Origin: Haladaptatus caseinilyticus
GTDB taxonomy: Archaea; Halobacteriota; Halobacteria; Halobacteriales; Haladaptataceae
Assembly (NCBI RefSeq): GCF_026248685.1
Contig: NZ_CP111039.1
Coordinates: 1 to 64,000 of the forward strand
Length of the DNA: 64,000 bases
Direction: 5' to 3'
Shown here: positions 18,200-26,826 of the stretch, piece by piece
Position numbering within the stretch: position 1 is the stretch's first letter
How the letters are laid out: every line of letters begins with the position of its first letter
Translations under genes and position numbers: made by a program
Notes under the pieces: generated by a model
Seen by the model: only the letters and a program-made list of their open reading frames with translations
The model's database searches: none
Told to the model about the DNA's origin: nothing

Positions 18200-18811
18200 T
18201 CATTGAGTTTTCTCGGTACTTCCCTCATCGACTCGGAGCGTGAATCCCCACGTGAACGTCTCATCATACCCATTTTCGTCGCTGATGTTGTACGGGGTCT
18301 CAAATCTGTACTTCCCGGTTGGAATGCACCCTCCAACAGTGGGATCATCAACAACAATTAGTTCTTCACTCGATGATTCGCCCGGTTCGAGGGTTTCTGT
18401 CCCGGAGTACTCATTTGACCAACGTAGCTCCCCCTGTGATTTGCCGTCCGACCCAATGCAGTCAGGAGCATAATCAGCTGGTGGGCTATCTGGGGCACGG
18501 AGCGAATACAGGAGGATGCCCGAATCACCTGCCCGTGAGCTTGCACCTTTGTAGTAGGCTGGCTCGAACTCCCTCGTCGCTTCACCGGTGTTTTTCGCTG
18601 TCGCTTTCAGATGAGCAGTTTGTGTTTTGGTGAGTTCCGCCTGAACGACGTCGATAGTTAAGTCAACCGGACACCGTTCTGGAACCGAATCGGTCTGTCG
18701 GACGGAAACTCGTTTTGGGAATGGTGAGTTACCTGATGATGCGTTTCCGAGACAGCCAGCAGAGACTGCGAAGAGAGAGAAGAGGCTGAGTAGTGTAGTT
18801 CGGCGTTTCAT
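18200..18811 (-). CDS. Lipoprotein with single beta domain
   Basis: The 203-residue protein has a basic start and lipobox (MKRRTTLLSLFSLFAVSAGC, Cys at residue 20). The mature domain contains four further cysteines (RCPVDLT, DCIGSDG, GGCIPTG) and beta strands such as YRFETPYNI. This suggests an extracellular Ig-like or FxLYD-type fold (KNTGEATREFEPAYY). Function is unknown. Confidence 0.6.
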   Translation of the reverse strand: MKRRTTLLSLFSLFAVSAGCLGNASSGNSPFPKRVSVRQTDSVPERCPVDLTIDVVQAELTKTQTAHLKATAKNTGEATREFEPAYYKGASSRAGDSGILLYSLRAPDSPPADYAPDCIGSDGKSQGELRWSNEYSGTETLEPGESSSEELIVVDDPTVGGCIPTGKYRFETPYNISDENGYDETFTWGFTLRVDEGSTEKTQ

Positions 18812-19095
18812 GTTCGGAGGTGTTTCTATTAGACAATAAGCTTCGTGTACAGTGAAATATCTCTTTTACACTTCTATAAGCGGCAGTGGAACCACCCTGG
18901 CACCCCACTCAAAACCATGCGTGAATGCCATACCCTTCACTATAGTCTCGATAGGATCGTCAACGAGAGGATGGACGACTGTACTTTCTGAAATTACCAA
19001 TGTTGATTGCGTATTGCCAGTATTGAGAATACCGGGTATTGTACTTGGACTTGTGATGTGCTCATTTATTATGAATGATGTCGTTTTAATATCCG

Positions 19096-19413
19096 ATGAC
19101 ACAATCAATCCCAGCTCAAGTGTTCCTCCAGAAAACCGTTCCAAACACCGATTTTTTCAATTCTCTCATCAATATGACAATTTTTGCAGCACTAACAGTG
19201 ATTCTATTCTATATTACAAACATTTTAGTAAGACGAAGGATTAGCAAATATTATTATTTAATTAAGTTATTGTTGTTATTTGGCGCAGTTATGGTCTCGT
19301 CACTTCTCGTAGGATGGGTTTCAGTAAACATGATTTACTTGATAATCATCCTGGGAATTAGAATTCGTTGGCCCACTCCACGGAATTCCCGTACTCGTAA
19401 AGGACGCACTTGA
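19096..19413 (+). CDS. Possible membrane protein running into amidase remnant
   Basis: About 85 residues contain three hydrophobic segments (INMTIFAALTVILFYITNIL, LIKLLLLFGAVMVSSLLVGW, VNMIYLIIILGI). The last 17 residues are an out-of-frame reading of amidase sequence. The gene therefore seems to have lost its own 3' end at the junction near 19365. It is AT-rich compared with its neighbours. A shorter real gene or chance hydrophobic reading cannot be excluded. Confidence 0.35.
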   Translation: MTQSIPAQVFLQKTVPNTDFFNSLINMTIFAALTVILFYITNILVRRRISKYYYLIKLLLLFGAVMVSSLLVGWVSVNMIYLIIILGIRIRWPTPRNSRTRKGRT

Positions 19414-19423
19414 GACGACAGAT

Positions 19424-20650
19424 ATGCCAACATCGTTCGGTTCGGAAGCCTTTGCAGACTACATGGCTGAGCACGATGCGACCGTTATCCAGGACCTTCG
19501 GGAAGCGGGAGCAGTGATCCTTGCTAAAACAAATCTACCGGACTGGGCGACCTCTTGGTTTGGATTTTCGTCCATTACGGGCCGAACGAAGAATCCGTAT
19601 GCAACGGATCGGGATCCTGGTGGCTCAAGCAGTGGAACTGGCGCTGCAGTGGCCGCCAATCTCGGTGCCATTGGTATCGGCACCGATTGTGGAGGGTCAA
19701 TTCGTGTCCCCGCCTCGTTTGACAATTTGGTTGGATATCGTGTGACTCCCGGCCTAATCAGTCGGGCAGGTGTGAATCCTCTTGTCTCTCATCAGGATAC
19801 GGCTGGACCGATGACACGAACCGTCAGAGACACTGCTAAATTACTGGATATCTTGGTTGGCTACGATCTGGACGACCCACTCACTGCTGTGACCGAACTC
19901 GAATCCATTCATGGTTCATACGTCGATCAACTCAGGCCAGACGCCCTTCGGGACGCACATATCGGTGTTGTCCGTAATGCGTTCGGTGACAGTGAGAACC
20001 CCAACGCAGCACCTGTCAATGATGTCATTGAAGACGCGCTCGTGACCATGCGTAACTCTGGGGCAAACCTTATCGATCCGATCGAACTCCCGAACCTCGA
20101 CGATCATCTTGCACACACCATGTTGTACGTGCTGCAGTCGAAGCGAGACATCAACGGTTTCCTGGCACAACGAGACGTCCCAGTCGAGACCGTTGATGAA
20201 CTCTACGAGACGGATCAGTATCATGAACTGCTCGACCTTTTCATCGCGTTTGTTGAGGATGGGCCTGACGACTTAGAGAACGAGGTCGAATACTGGCGAA
20301 GCCGAACAGCACAATATACATTCCAGCAAGAGATCCTCAATGTTTTTGCCGAACATGATCTCGATGCACTGGTGTATCCGGATGTTCAAGTGATTCCGCC
20401 ACTGGAGAGTGAGATTCGGGAGGGCGAATACGAGACAATGACGTTCCCGACAAATACTCTCATCGCATCTCAGTCGTTATGCCCTGCAATGTCAGTGCCT
20501 GCGGGGTTCACGGATGACGATCTGCCGGTTGGTATCGAATTCCTTGGAAGGCCGTATGATGAACGAACAGTGCTCGGGTTTGGCTATTCGTTCGAGCAAA
20601 CGACCCACCATCGAGGGGCACCAGAGACCGCGCCGTCGCTTTCCAAATAG
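19424..20650 (+). CDS. Amidase-signature family protein, 5' truncated
   Basis: This is an amidase-signature hydrolase related to GatA and aliphatic amidases. The Ser-cis-Ser-Lys elements are present. The Lys lies in GIPVLVKDA just upstream of the first ATG, and the signature GGSSSGTGAAVAANLG with TDCGGSIRVPA is intact. The open frame runs back past 19424 to about 19365 (VGPLHGIPVLVKD), then meets unrelated DNA and a stop. The usual first 60 or more residues are therefore missing. Starting at 19424 also leaves out the catalytic Lys, so the product is probably inactive. An upstream deletion or insertion is the likely cause. Confidence 0.75.
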   Translation: MPTSFGSEAFADYMAEHDATVIQDLREAGAVILAKTNLPDWATSWFGFSSITGRTKNPYATDRDPGGSSSGTGAAVAANLGAIGIGTDCGGSIRVPASFDNLVGYRVTPGLISRAGVNPLVSHQDTAGPMTRTVRDTAKLLDILVGYDLDDPLTAVTELESIHGSYVDQLRPDALRDAHIGVVRNAFGDSENPNAAPVNDVIEDALVTMRNSGANLIDPIELPNLDDHLAHTMLYVLQSKRDINGFLAQRDVPVETVDELYETDQYHELLDLFIAFVEDGPDDLENEVEYWRSRTAQYTFQQEILNVFAEHDLDALVYPDVQVIPPLESEIREGEYETMTFPTNTLIASQSLCPAMSVPAGFTDDDLPVGIEFLGRPYDERTVLGFGYSFEQTTHHRGAPETAPSLSK

Positions 20651-20666
20651 GGGATGAAGCTCCGTC

Positions 20667-20956
20667 TCATTTCTCCCGCTTAATGCTGATTTCTGTCTTT
20701 GCCGCAAACCCCCGACTGTCTGGGTGGTAGCCAGGTACACATCGATCCAGCCCACTTCAATCCAGTAGGTGATTGACTCATCATCCCACAAGTCACAGTT
20801 ACGAAAACAGACATTGATGGGTTTGCCGATAGTTTCACGGATCGTACGTCTGTATTTGGCTGCGGACTCACTGTCGTTACCAACGAATATTGCGTTGGAT
20901 GTTATATCAGACAAATATGAAAAACGACCACCATTATTTTGAGATCGTATTTCCAA
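20667..20956 (-). pseudogene. Frameshifted small gene (about 96 residues)
   Basis: From the ATG at 20956 the frame reads MEIRSQNNGGRFSYLSDITS and on to WIDVYLATTQTVGG. It then runs antisense through the amidase 3' end, which is implausible. A one-base shift in the G5 run near 20705-20709 gives FAAKTEISIKREK and a stop at 20667, just outside the amidase gene. A homopolymer indel in a real small gene is the simplest reading. The family is unknown. Confidence 0.45.
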
Positions 20957-20989
20957 CTACTCTGTAGGATTCCATCTGCCACTTAGTGC

Positions 20990-21103
20990 ATGAACAAGAT
21001 CAAGAAGAAAATTGGACTGTTCGTCGTTCGATGTCTGATGCGAGTTGGATTGATTGAAGAGCCCGGTGACAAGTGGCGAGAGCAGGAAGAAGAAAAGGAA
21101 TGA
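20990..21103 (+). CDS. Possible 37-residue peptide
   Basis: The frame starts MNKIKKKIGLFVVRCLMRVG and ends with an acidic tail rich in Glu. An amphipathic basic start and acidic end are plausible for a small protein, but there is no supporting promoter. The remainder of 20957-21314 shows no gene. Confidence 0.25.
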   Translation: MNKIKKKIGLFVVRCLMRVGLIEEPGDKWREQEEEKE

Positions 21104-21314
21104 TTTTCTAAAACTCCTAAACATAACTGCTGCCGGCAATACGACTGACGATGGCACGCTCGATGTTTTTCGGAAGACGATGGGGATGCCAAATCGGCTG
21201 GCTACGATTGTAACGGCATAAACGATGTCCCTGCTGGGATGATTTTTATTTATTCAGATTACGTAGATATCTGCGTAGATTTTTATTGCTCCAGGGACGA
21301 GTATCTTACTGATC

Positions 21315-21608
21315 ATGAATACAGACCGTCTCTTGAAAGAACTCGAGATTGTTGGAGATTTCGACGAAAAACAAGATCGACATCCACCGGTTATCCGCCT
21401 CATGCAGGACGTGCTTGAACATGGGGAAGTGCATGCGGAGTTCGGCGATGACTCAGACCGCTATGTCGAGATTCGACAGGGAACGACAACCTTTGATTTC
21501 GATGGTGAGATCTTTGTCATTGACGATGGGATTACAGAACACTACTTTACGATGAACCAATTAGTGAACTGGGAACGGCCGAGGAACGTCTTCGAACCAA
21601 CTAAATAA
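21315..21608 (+). CDS. Small acidic soluble protein
   Basis: The 97-residue product is strongly acidic and soluble (LLKELEIVGDFDEKQDRHPP, FGDDSDRYVEIRQG). It has alternating beta strands near the middle and no motif I recognise. It has an ATG start 7 bases after TTACTGATC and stands alone. Confidence 0.6.
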   Translation: MNTDRLLKELEIVGDFDEKQDRHPPVIRLMQDVLEHGEVHAEFGDDSDRYVEIRQGTTTFDFDGEIFVIDDGITEHYFTMNQLVNWERPRNVFEPTK

Positions 21609-21753
21609 GTAGTACCTCGTGACCGTCGATCGACTCTGCCTCGATTTCTCAATGGTTCCTTCCCTGGCTTGAGGCAAAACGTTAGAGAAGAACCGTTTCT
21701 GAATAGGATTGAAAGCCAGACGACAAATTGCCACTTGAAAATTTTTTACCCTT

Positions 21754-22008
21754 CTATTCGTGGAACTCAGTGAACAGATGATATTTTGTCTCGCCACGAA
21801 GTTCCAAAAGAATCCGTTCGACTACTATTTCAGTTGGGGCATGTAGTCCTGTGACTCGCTCCTCAAGGTCAGAAAAATTCTCAAACGAGCGGCGTCGTCG
21901 TTTTTCTATAATGCGATCTCGGAGTGTTGGCCCGACACCTGGAAGTAAATCGAGTTGATGGCGTCGGACGGTAAATTGGTGACCAATAGGCGACACTGGC
22001 GTATAACG
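21754..22008 (-). pseudogene. DUF655 C-terminal fragment (helix-hairpin-helix)
   Basis: The frame contains HQLDLLPGVGPTLRDRIIEK followed by SFENFSDLEERV and VVERILLELRG. This is the end of the archaeal DUF655 family, whose C-terminal part is a helix-hairpin-helix nucleic-acid-binding motif. The N-terminal half is absent. In its place the DNA reads, in a different frame, as the end of the MFS transporter gene. It appears to be a remnant joined to that gene by a deletion. Confidence 0.65.
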
Positions 22009-23185
22009 CGCCAGCAGCAACCGGGCCGACCGCACGTGCAACACTCCCTGCACTCTGTGTCAGCCCAAACGCACCACCTTGCTGATCCTCGTCCGCATTT
22101 CTCGATACAAGGGTCGTCAGCGTCACATTCGCAATACCGTTCCCAGCCGCCAGAAACGATAAAATTGCTAATAGTGCGAGCAGCGATCCCGATACCATCG
22201 GAACCGGACTACTACTAAGTGCGTGGAGTAACTGCCCTAACTCAGGTGCGAATGGAATCGCGGCAAGTGTAACGAGTTGGGTGCTAATGCCTGCAATCGC
22301 CAGAGACCGATCGGTAAAGCGTTCGGTTAGTCGACCGATGAGGCCACCCTGCACAACAGCAATCACGACACCGACATACGCAAGCACATACCCGTTCACT
22401 GTCGGTCCGTATCCGTACAAATCCTTTGTCAGCAGTACAAACATGCTCTCCATTCCCGAAAATGCCAGTGAAAGGAGAAAGAACGCAATGATGAGTCCAT
22501 TCAATCTTGGGTCCGAAAGGGCGTCCAGAAGACGAGTGAGACGCCCCGTATCATCAACAGCGTTCGTTTGTTGTGTCCGGGTTTCAGGCAGTATTACTAC
22601 CGCCACAATGAGATTGAGTGCGCAGATCCCTGCGGCGAGAAAGCTCGGGAGCGTGAACACTGTCGTCGGAATAAATGCCGGAAGGAGCCGACCGGCAGTC
22701 ATCACGATCTTTGGGCTCGATGCGATCCCGCCCAATGCTGGGCCGAAGACAAACCCGAGCCCGAATGCTGCGCCAACGAGACCGAGACCTTTCGCTCGCT
22801 CGTCTGGCCGTGTGATATCAGCTATATATGCCTGTGCGGTTGCGATATTGCCACCCATTGCGCCAGCTAACAACCGAGCGGCAAACAGGACAATGAGGCC
22901 GTTGGCAAGGCCAAAGAGCGTCCACGCAATCACACTACCAAGAAGTGAAATAAGCAGTACTGGCCGGCGCCCATACTGGTCACTCAACCGACCGAGAATG
23001 GGTGCGAAGATGAATTGTGTTATCGAGTACGACGCGATCAATACACCGACAACAAATTCACTTGCCCCAAATTGCTGCGCATAGAGTGGGATAATCGGGA
23101 TGAGAATCCCAAACCCGAGGAGATCGACGAAGACAGTAGTGAAGGTGATAACGAGTGCTCGTCTGTGTCCAGGTTCTTGTGCCAT
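21881..23185 (-). CDS. MFS multidrug-efflux-type transporter, altered C-terminus
   Basis: The start at 23185 lies 2 bases after the CopD-like gene. The 434-residue product is a TetA-like major facilitator. It has MFS motif A (GRLSDQYGRRPVLL, about residues 65-78), a motif C-like glycine-rich helix (GAAFGLGFVFGPALGG) and eleven recognisable membrane segments. After VAYWSP near codon 390 the sequence switches to an out-of-frame translation of a DUF655 gene (IYRPTPSTRFTSRCR), so the last helix is lost. The pump is probably impaired. Confidence 0.8.
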   Translation of the reverse strand: MAQEPGHRRALVITFTTVFVDLLGFGILIPIIPLYAQQFGASEFVVGVLIASYSITQFIFAPILGRLSDQYGRRPVLLISLLGSVIAWTLFGLANGLIVLFAARLLAGAMGGNIATAQAYIADITRPDERAKGLGLVGAAFGLGFVFGPALGGIASSPKIVMTAGRLLPAFIPTTVFTLPSFLAAGICALNLIVAVVILPETRTQQTNAVDDTGRLTRLLDALSDPRLNGLIIAFFLLSLAFSGMESMFVLLTKDLYGYGPTVNGYVLAYVGVVIAVVQGGLIGRLTERFTDRSLAIAGISTQLVTLAAIPFAPELGQLLHALSSSPVPMVSGSLLALLAILSFLAAGNGIANVTLTTLVSRNADEDQQGGAFGLTQSAGSVARAVGPVAAGALYASVAYWSPIYRPTPSTRFTSRCRANTPRSHYRKTTTPLV

Positions 23186-23187
23186 TG

Positions 23188-23631
23188 TTAGAGGAGCCCA
23201 GCGATGACGAGTAATGCAGCTGCTGCCATCGCTGCGACGAGATACAGCCCCCACGAGTTCTCGACAGCAGTTTTCGTATCACCTGTTTCGAGCGCGCTGG
23301 TGAGTTGACTTGTTGCTGCATGTGAAACACCAGCAAGAACGAGCCACAACACAACCATCGACACGACAAGGTGCCCACGACCGGTCGACTGGAGGCTCCC
23401 GAACGTATAGAGTCGCCCGGCGAGATGTCCACCTGTGATGAATAGTAATGCGACGGCTGCCACTGAGAGGTAGCTGAATCGCTTTGCAATAGTGCTAAGC
23501 GCCCGAGCATCAAAGTGATTCGCGCGAGCAGCTGGTAAGACTGCACCAACGAACAGGAGGGTTCCTCCAGCCCATGCACCGGCAAACACGGTGTGAATAA
23601 CTCGAATAATTGTATCGATGAGTGCCATCAT
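23188..23631 (-). CDS. CopD-like membrane protein
   Basis: This 147-residue protein has four membrane helices. An early histidine lies in the first helix (IIRVIHTVFAGAWAGGTLLF) and another in GGHLAGRLYTFG, similar to CopD/YcnJ-type and related integral membrane domains. It probably shares an operon with the MFS gene (2-base gap). A halocyanin gene lies about 0.8 kb away in the opposite direction, which fits a copper theme but does not prove one. Confidence 0.68.
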   Translation of the reverse strand: MMALIDTIIRVIHTVFAGAWAGGTLLFVGAVLPAARANHFDARALSTIAKRFSYLSVAAVALLFITGGHLAGRLYTFGSLQSTGRGHLVVSMVVLWLVLAGVSHAATSQLTSALETGDTKTAVENSWGLYLVAAMAAAALLVIAGLL

Positions 23632-23679
23632 TCCATCCTCTGAACCGTATGTTTATACGTGTTCGGATAATATCCGACT

Positions 23680-24363
23680 GTGTATAATCCAAATACGATT
23701 ATGAACTTCGATAGCAATCGATCCAGAGGCGTGTTGACTCCGGCCGACCGAGCGTATCTGCTTGGGGAAGCAGAGATGAGCCATGAACAGTCCAAACGAA
23801 ACGCAGAGGCACGGATTCGACGGCGAGTGACAAATAGCGTTCTCGACTTCGATGTCCTGGTTCACCACTTCAAACAGAAGGATCGCCAGCAAGTGTTTGC
23901 ACAAGCGGCGGAAAACGACGACTTCATCGACGGCCTTCGAGCGATGCTGTCGTTCGTCTACATCGGGATGAAAGAGCAAGGAATTGATTTCGAGACGGTA
24001 CTCAAACCGGCCATCCAGAAGTCTGAAGAGGTGTACGCTGCAGACCGGCTCGCAACGACCGTTGACGTCGATGTCGCTTTCGACGTAGAAACAACCGTTG
24101 GGCCGACGGTCGATGATATCACTACTCGGCTCGATGCAGGCGATGCCGTGACACCACGTGAGCTGTTTTCCGTTATTATTGATGAACAAGGAGTCGTTGA
24201 TGGATTCGATGAGATTCAACTCCGGCTAACTGGCAACGACAGTGACGTCTCGGAAAGCGAGTTCGTGGACAGAATTGCACGGTTTCTCGATGTGTCCGTT
24301 GAGCAACAGAGTGAGTCGCTCGTCGTCCTTCGCCCGGTCGAGGATACCACAACTACTGACTGA
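23680..24363 (+). CDS. Haloarchaeal regulator-like protein
   Basis: The 227-residue protein contains GVLTPADRAYLLGEAEMSHE with a following basic helix (QSKRNAEARIRRRVTNSV). This block begins a family of haloarchaeal proteins of unknown function thought to act as regulators. The remainder is acidic and helical (LRAMLSFVYIGMKEQGIDFE). I prefer the ATG at 23701 or 23680 equally. It is divergent from the CopD/MFS operon and precedes halocyanin. Confidence 0.65.
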   Translation: MYNPNTIMNFDSNRSRGVLTPADRAYLLGEAEMSHEQSKRNAEARIRRRVTNSVLDFDVLVHHFKQKDRQQVFAQAAENDDFIDGLRAMLSFVYIGMKEQGIDFETVLKPAIQKSEEVYAADRLATTVDVDVAFDVETTVGPTVDDITTRLDAGDAVTPRELFSVIIDEQGVVDGFDEIQLRLTGNDSDVSESEFVDRIARFLDVSVEQQSESLVVLRPVEDTTTTD

Positions 24364-24383
24364 TAACTGTGGGCGGAATATAA

Positions 24384-24416
24384 TCTATTTCGGATTAACC
24401 AGTAACCCGAAATAGA
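24384..24416. promoter_or_regulatory. Inverted repeat upstream of halocyanin
   Basis: TCTATTTCGG at 24384-24393 and CCGAAATAGA at 24407-24416 form perfect 10-base arms around 13 bases. A TATA-like GGAATATAATC overlaps the left edge. It may be an operator or an mRNA stem for the halocyanin gene 34 bases downstream. Confidence 0.5.
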
Positions 24417-24450
24417 AAGCGTTATTCCCACGGTTCCCAGAGAGCCAACT

Positions 24451-24957
24451 ATGGCTCCAAAGCCATCCGAAAATCCGACGAACGACAAACAAACGACCGG
24501 CACGAGCCGTCGCCGTATTCTTACGCTCGGTGCATCTCTCGGAGTAACAACGCTCGCTGGATGCCTCGGCAGTGGAACCGACAGCTCGGACACAACAGAG
24601 AATACTGATGGGTCGGCTGTCGATTCGTGGATGAGCGACGCCCTCAACTATGATGGTGTCGTGGACAAGACGGGGTCAGATCGAGTCGTGGTTGCTGTCG
24701 GTGCGGGAGGTGACACTGGCCCGTACGCGTTTGATCCCGCCGCAATTCGTGTATCTCCTGGAACAACGGTGGTCTGGGAATGGACTGGTAAGGGTGGCGC
24801 ACACAATGTTGTTGAAGAAAATGGTGCATTTGCAAGCGACTTACTGAGTAACAAGAATGCGACATTTAAACACACTGTTGAAGAATCCAAAACGTATCAG
24901 TATGTCTGTGAACCACATCGCAGCATGGGTATGAAAGGAGCTCTCGTTGTCGAGTAG
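24451..24957 (+). CDS. Halocyanin (blue copper lipoprotein)
   Basis: This is a membrane-anchored type I copper protein that shuttles electrons on the outer face of the membrane. The N-terminus has a Tat signal (TSRRRILTLGASLG) and a lipobox LAGC with the Cys at residue 38. The plastocyanin-like domain shows copper ligands His118 (GGAHN), Cys153 and His156 (YVCEPH) and Met161 (GMKG). The length of 168 residues is normal. The redox partner is unknown. Confidence 0.92.
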   Translation: MAPKPSENPTNDKQTTGTSRRRILTLGASLGVTTLAGCLGSGTDSSDTTENTDGSAVDSWMSDALNYDGVVDKTGSDRVVVAVGAGGDTGPYAFDPAAIRVSPGTTVVWEWTGKGGAHNVVEENGAFASDLLSNKNATFKHTVEESKTYQYVCEPHRSMGMKGALVVE

Positions 24958-25242
24958 ATAGGGTGACCATTCATTTCCACAATATTTAATAGGAATTATA
25001 TATCATAGGGTTGCATATTTCTGGTTAGTGGGGTTCACACGGCATAAAAAGTAGGATGTTCAGAATAGTTTGTCTATTGATGTCGGTAGTAGTGGTCACC
25101 TCTCGGTATGGTTGCTCTTCTAGTAAAATATCATAGATATAATTGCACAAATGGTCGTGAATATGCTGTTTAGTCTAAACACGCCGTCGAACGGTGAACG
25201 TGATTTTGGTGTAATCTAAATCCACTACCGGGAGCCCATCAA

Positions 25243-25321
25243 CGGAAGTATACAAATCCGGTACGCTTGCCAGACTTTGTTAGTTCTGCTTAGTGCAAAA
25301 CGTGGGAGTATGAGTCGCCGT
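25243..25321 (-). repeat. About 80-base dispersed repeat, copy 2
   Basis: This pairs with 17281-17361. On the minus strand the peptide LPRFALSRTNKVWQAYRICI is partly shared. The reading frame is open for 78 codons on the minus strand (25225-25461) but has no clear start, so I treat it as a remnant. The region 24958-25641 has no other supported gene. Confidence 0.55.
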
Positions 25322-25641
25322 CTCAGGACAGCACGAAATTTGTTCCACCAGTAGGAGACTACTTCTCGATTCAACCTCCACGATCTTACAAGCGATTGAT
25401 GAGGATATTCATTCTCGCGTGAACCCCTTCGATAGAGTTGGCGGTTCGCGAGAACGTACAACGGCTGGATGCCTCGACAATAAAGGGGTGATTGAATTTA
25501 TCTATATACACTCCCAATGTCGCTACGTAACCGTCAGTATGGGCTCCAACCTTTCTGATGAGACAGCCGATAACTACCGTTCAATGTACTGTTTCACAAA
25601 GATTTACAACGGTATTCTGGGTACTCTGTTTGAGGATAAAA

Positions 25642-26529
25642 ATGGCAACTCTTGTAACCGGTGGCCTTGGTCGTTCGGGACGGTGGATAGTTACCACTCT
25701 CGCAGATGCAGGTTACGATGTCGTCTGTGTCGACTTCACCCATCCCGGGTGGGGCATTCAGGGTCGAGAAAACGTCGAGTTTCGGAGATGTGACCTTACC
25801 GAGTTCGGAAAAGTAGCGCATATCGTCGCCGAGATCGATCCGGATCACGTTGTTCACTGGGGTGCAATTCCAGCAATGGGACGAACCGCTGGGGTCGAAG
25901 TATTTGAGAACAATGTCATGGCAACGTACAACGTGTTGGTTACCGCGGGTAGAGCAGGCGCCGACATCGTCGCGGCCTCAAGTGAGAGCGCGTACGGAAC
26001 TGCATTCGCTGAAGAACCGTGGCTCCCCGATTATTTCCCGATCGATGAGACACATGAATTGCGACCTGAGGACTCCTACGGGACATCGAAGGTCGTCGGG
26101 GAGAATATTGCAGACATGGTCACACGGAAAAACGGCGTCAAGATCGCGTCGATCCGCCCATCGTGGATTCAATATCCAAATGAATATCGATGTCTCGATA
26201 CCCGTGACGACCTCTCTGCAGGTGTTGGAAACTTTTGGTCATACGTCGACGTGCGTGATATCGCATCGCTCGTTCAAGCAGGACTAGAAGCGGACTTCGA
26301 TGGTCACGAACCATTCTTAGGTGTAGCTGCGGAGAATTACATGGATCGACCATTACGAGAGTTGATCGCCGAGTACTTTAGAGAAGTTCCTGAAACGTTC
26401 GACGTGGATGGTGATGGATCGGCATTCACGACACGGAAGGCTCAAGAACTCCTTGAGTGGGTGCCAGCTCATTCGTGGGACACTGCTGCGACCGAGACAG
26501 TTCCCGATCCACAGCTCACTGTCGATTGA
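25642..26529 (+). CDS. NAD-dependent epimerase/dehydratase
   Basis: The ATG at 25642 begins MATLVTGGLGRSGRW, the GxxGxxG dinucleotide-binding motif of extended short-chain dehydrogenases. The catalytic Ser is in AASSESAYG, and the YxxxK pair is in SYGTSKVVGE near residue 150. The C-terminal part resembles nucleotide-sugar epimerases (GVAAENYMDRPLRELIAEYF). The 295-residue length is typical. A longer open frame upstream is not needed for homology. Substrate cannot be assigned. Confidence 0.87.
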   Translation: MATLVTGGLGRSGRWIVTTLADAGYDVVCVDFTHPGWGIQGRENVEFRRCDLTEFGKVAHIVAEIDPDHVVHWGAIPAMGRTAGVEVFENNVMATYNVLVTAGRAGADIVAASSESAYGTAFAEEPWLPDYFPIDETHELRPEDSYGTSKVVGENIADMVTRKNGVKIASIRPSWIQYPNEYRCLDTRDDLSAGVGNFWSYVDVRDIASLVQAGLEADFDGHEPFLGVAAENYMDRPLRELIAEYFREVPETFDVDGDGSAFTTRKAQELLEWVPAHSWDTAATETVPDPQLTVD

Positions 26530-26694
26530 TTCCAGGTGTAGATTTGACCGCGACGTATCGCGGCATAATTAGCATTCCTTTATCGATCATCGCGTGGTCG
26601 TAACGATGCAAAGCAGTTTCCTGTTCGCAATGCGTTTGTGTGTTGCCGCAGTAGCGACTTGGGTGGGTGCTAGTACGTGACAAACTGTAATTCG

Positions 26695-26826
26695 ATGTTG
26701 GGCACGTGCCCGTTCTGTCGGGCGACGATTCCAAGAAGTAGTCTCCACATCGAATACGAGACCGAGACTGGGAACACAGTCTATGCGGAATGTCCCGGTT
26801 GTCGTGAAATCGTTCGACCAGACTAA
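26695..26826 (+). CDS. Small zinc-ribbon protein (DUF7837-like)
   Basis: The 43-residue peptide has two CxxC knuckles, GTCPFCRA and AECPGCREIV, separated by an acidic beta hairpin (HIEYETETGNTVY). This layout matches small haloarchaeal zinc-ribbon proteins of the DUF7837 type. The ATG at 26695 is preferred, and an in-frame GTG lies 18 bases upstream. Function is unknown. Confidence 0.6.
   Translation: MLGTCPFCRATIPRSSLHIEYETETGNTVYAECPGCREIVRPD

Noticed and set aside
18866-19144. A 92-codon minus-strand frame
   Set aside because: It has some protein-like character, but no promoter, domain or neighbour supports it.
25225-25461. A 78-codon minus-strand frame
   Set aside because: It is open only because of the repeat remnant and shows no complete domain or start.
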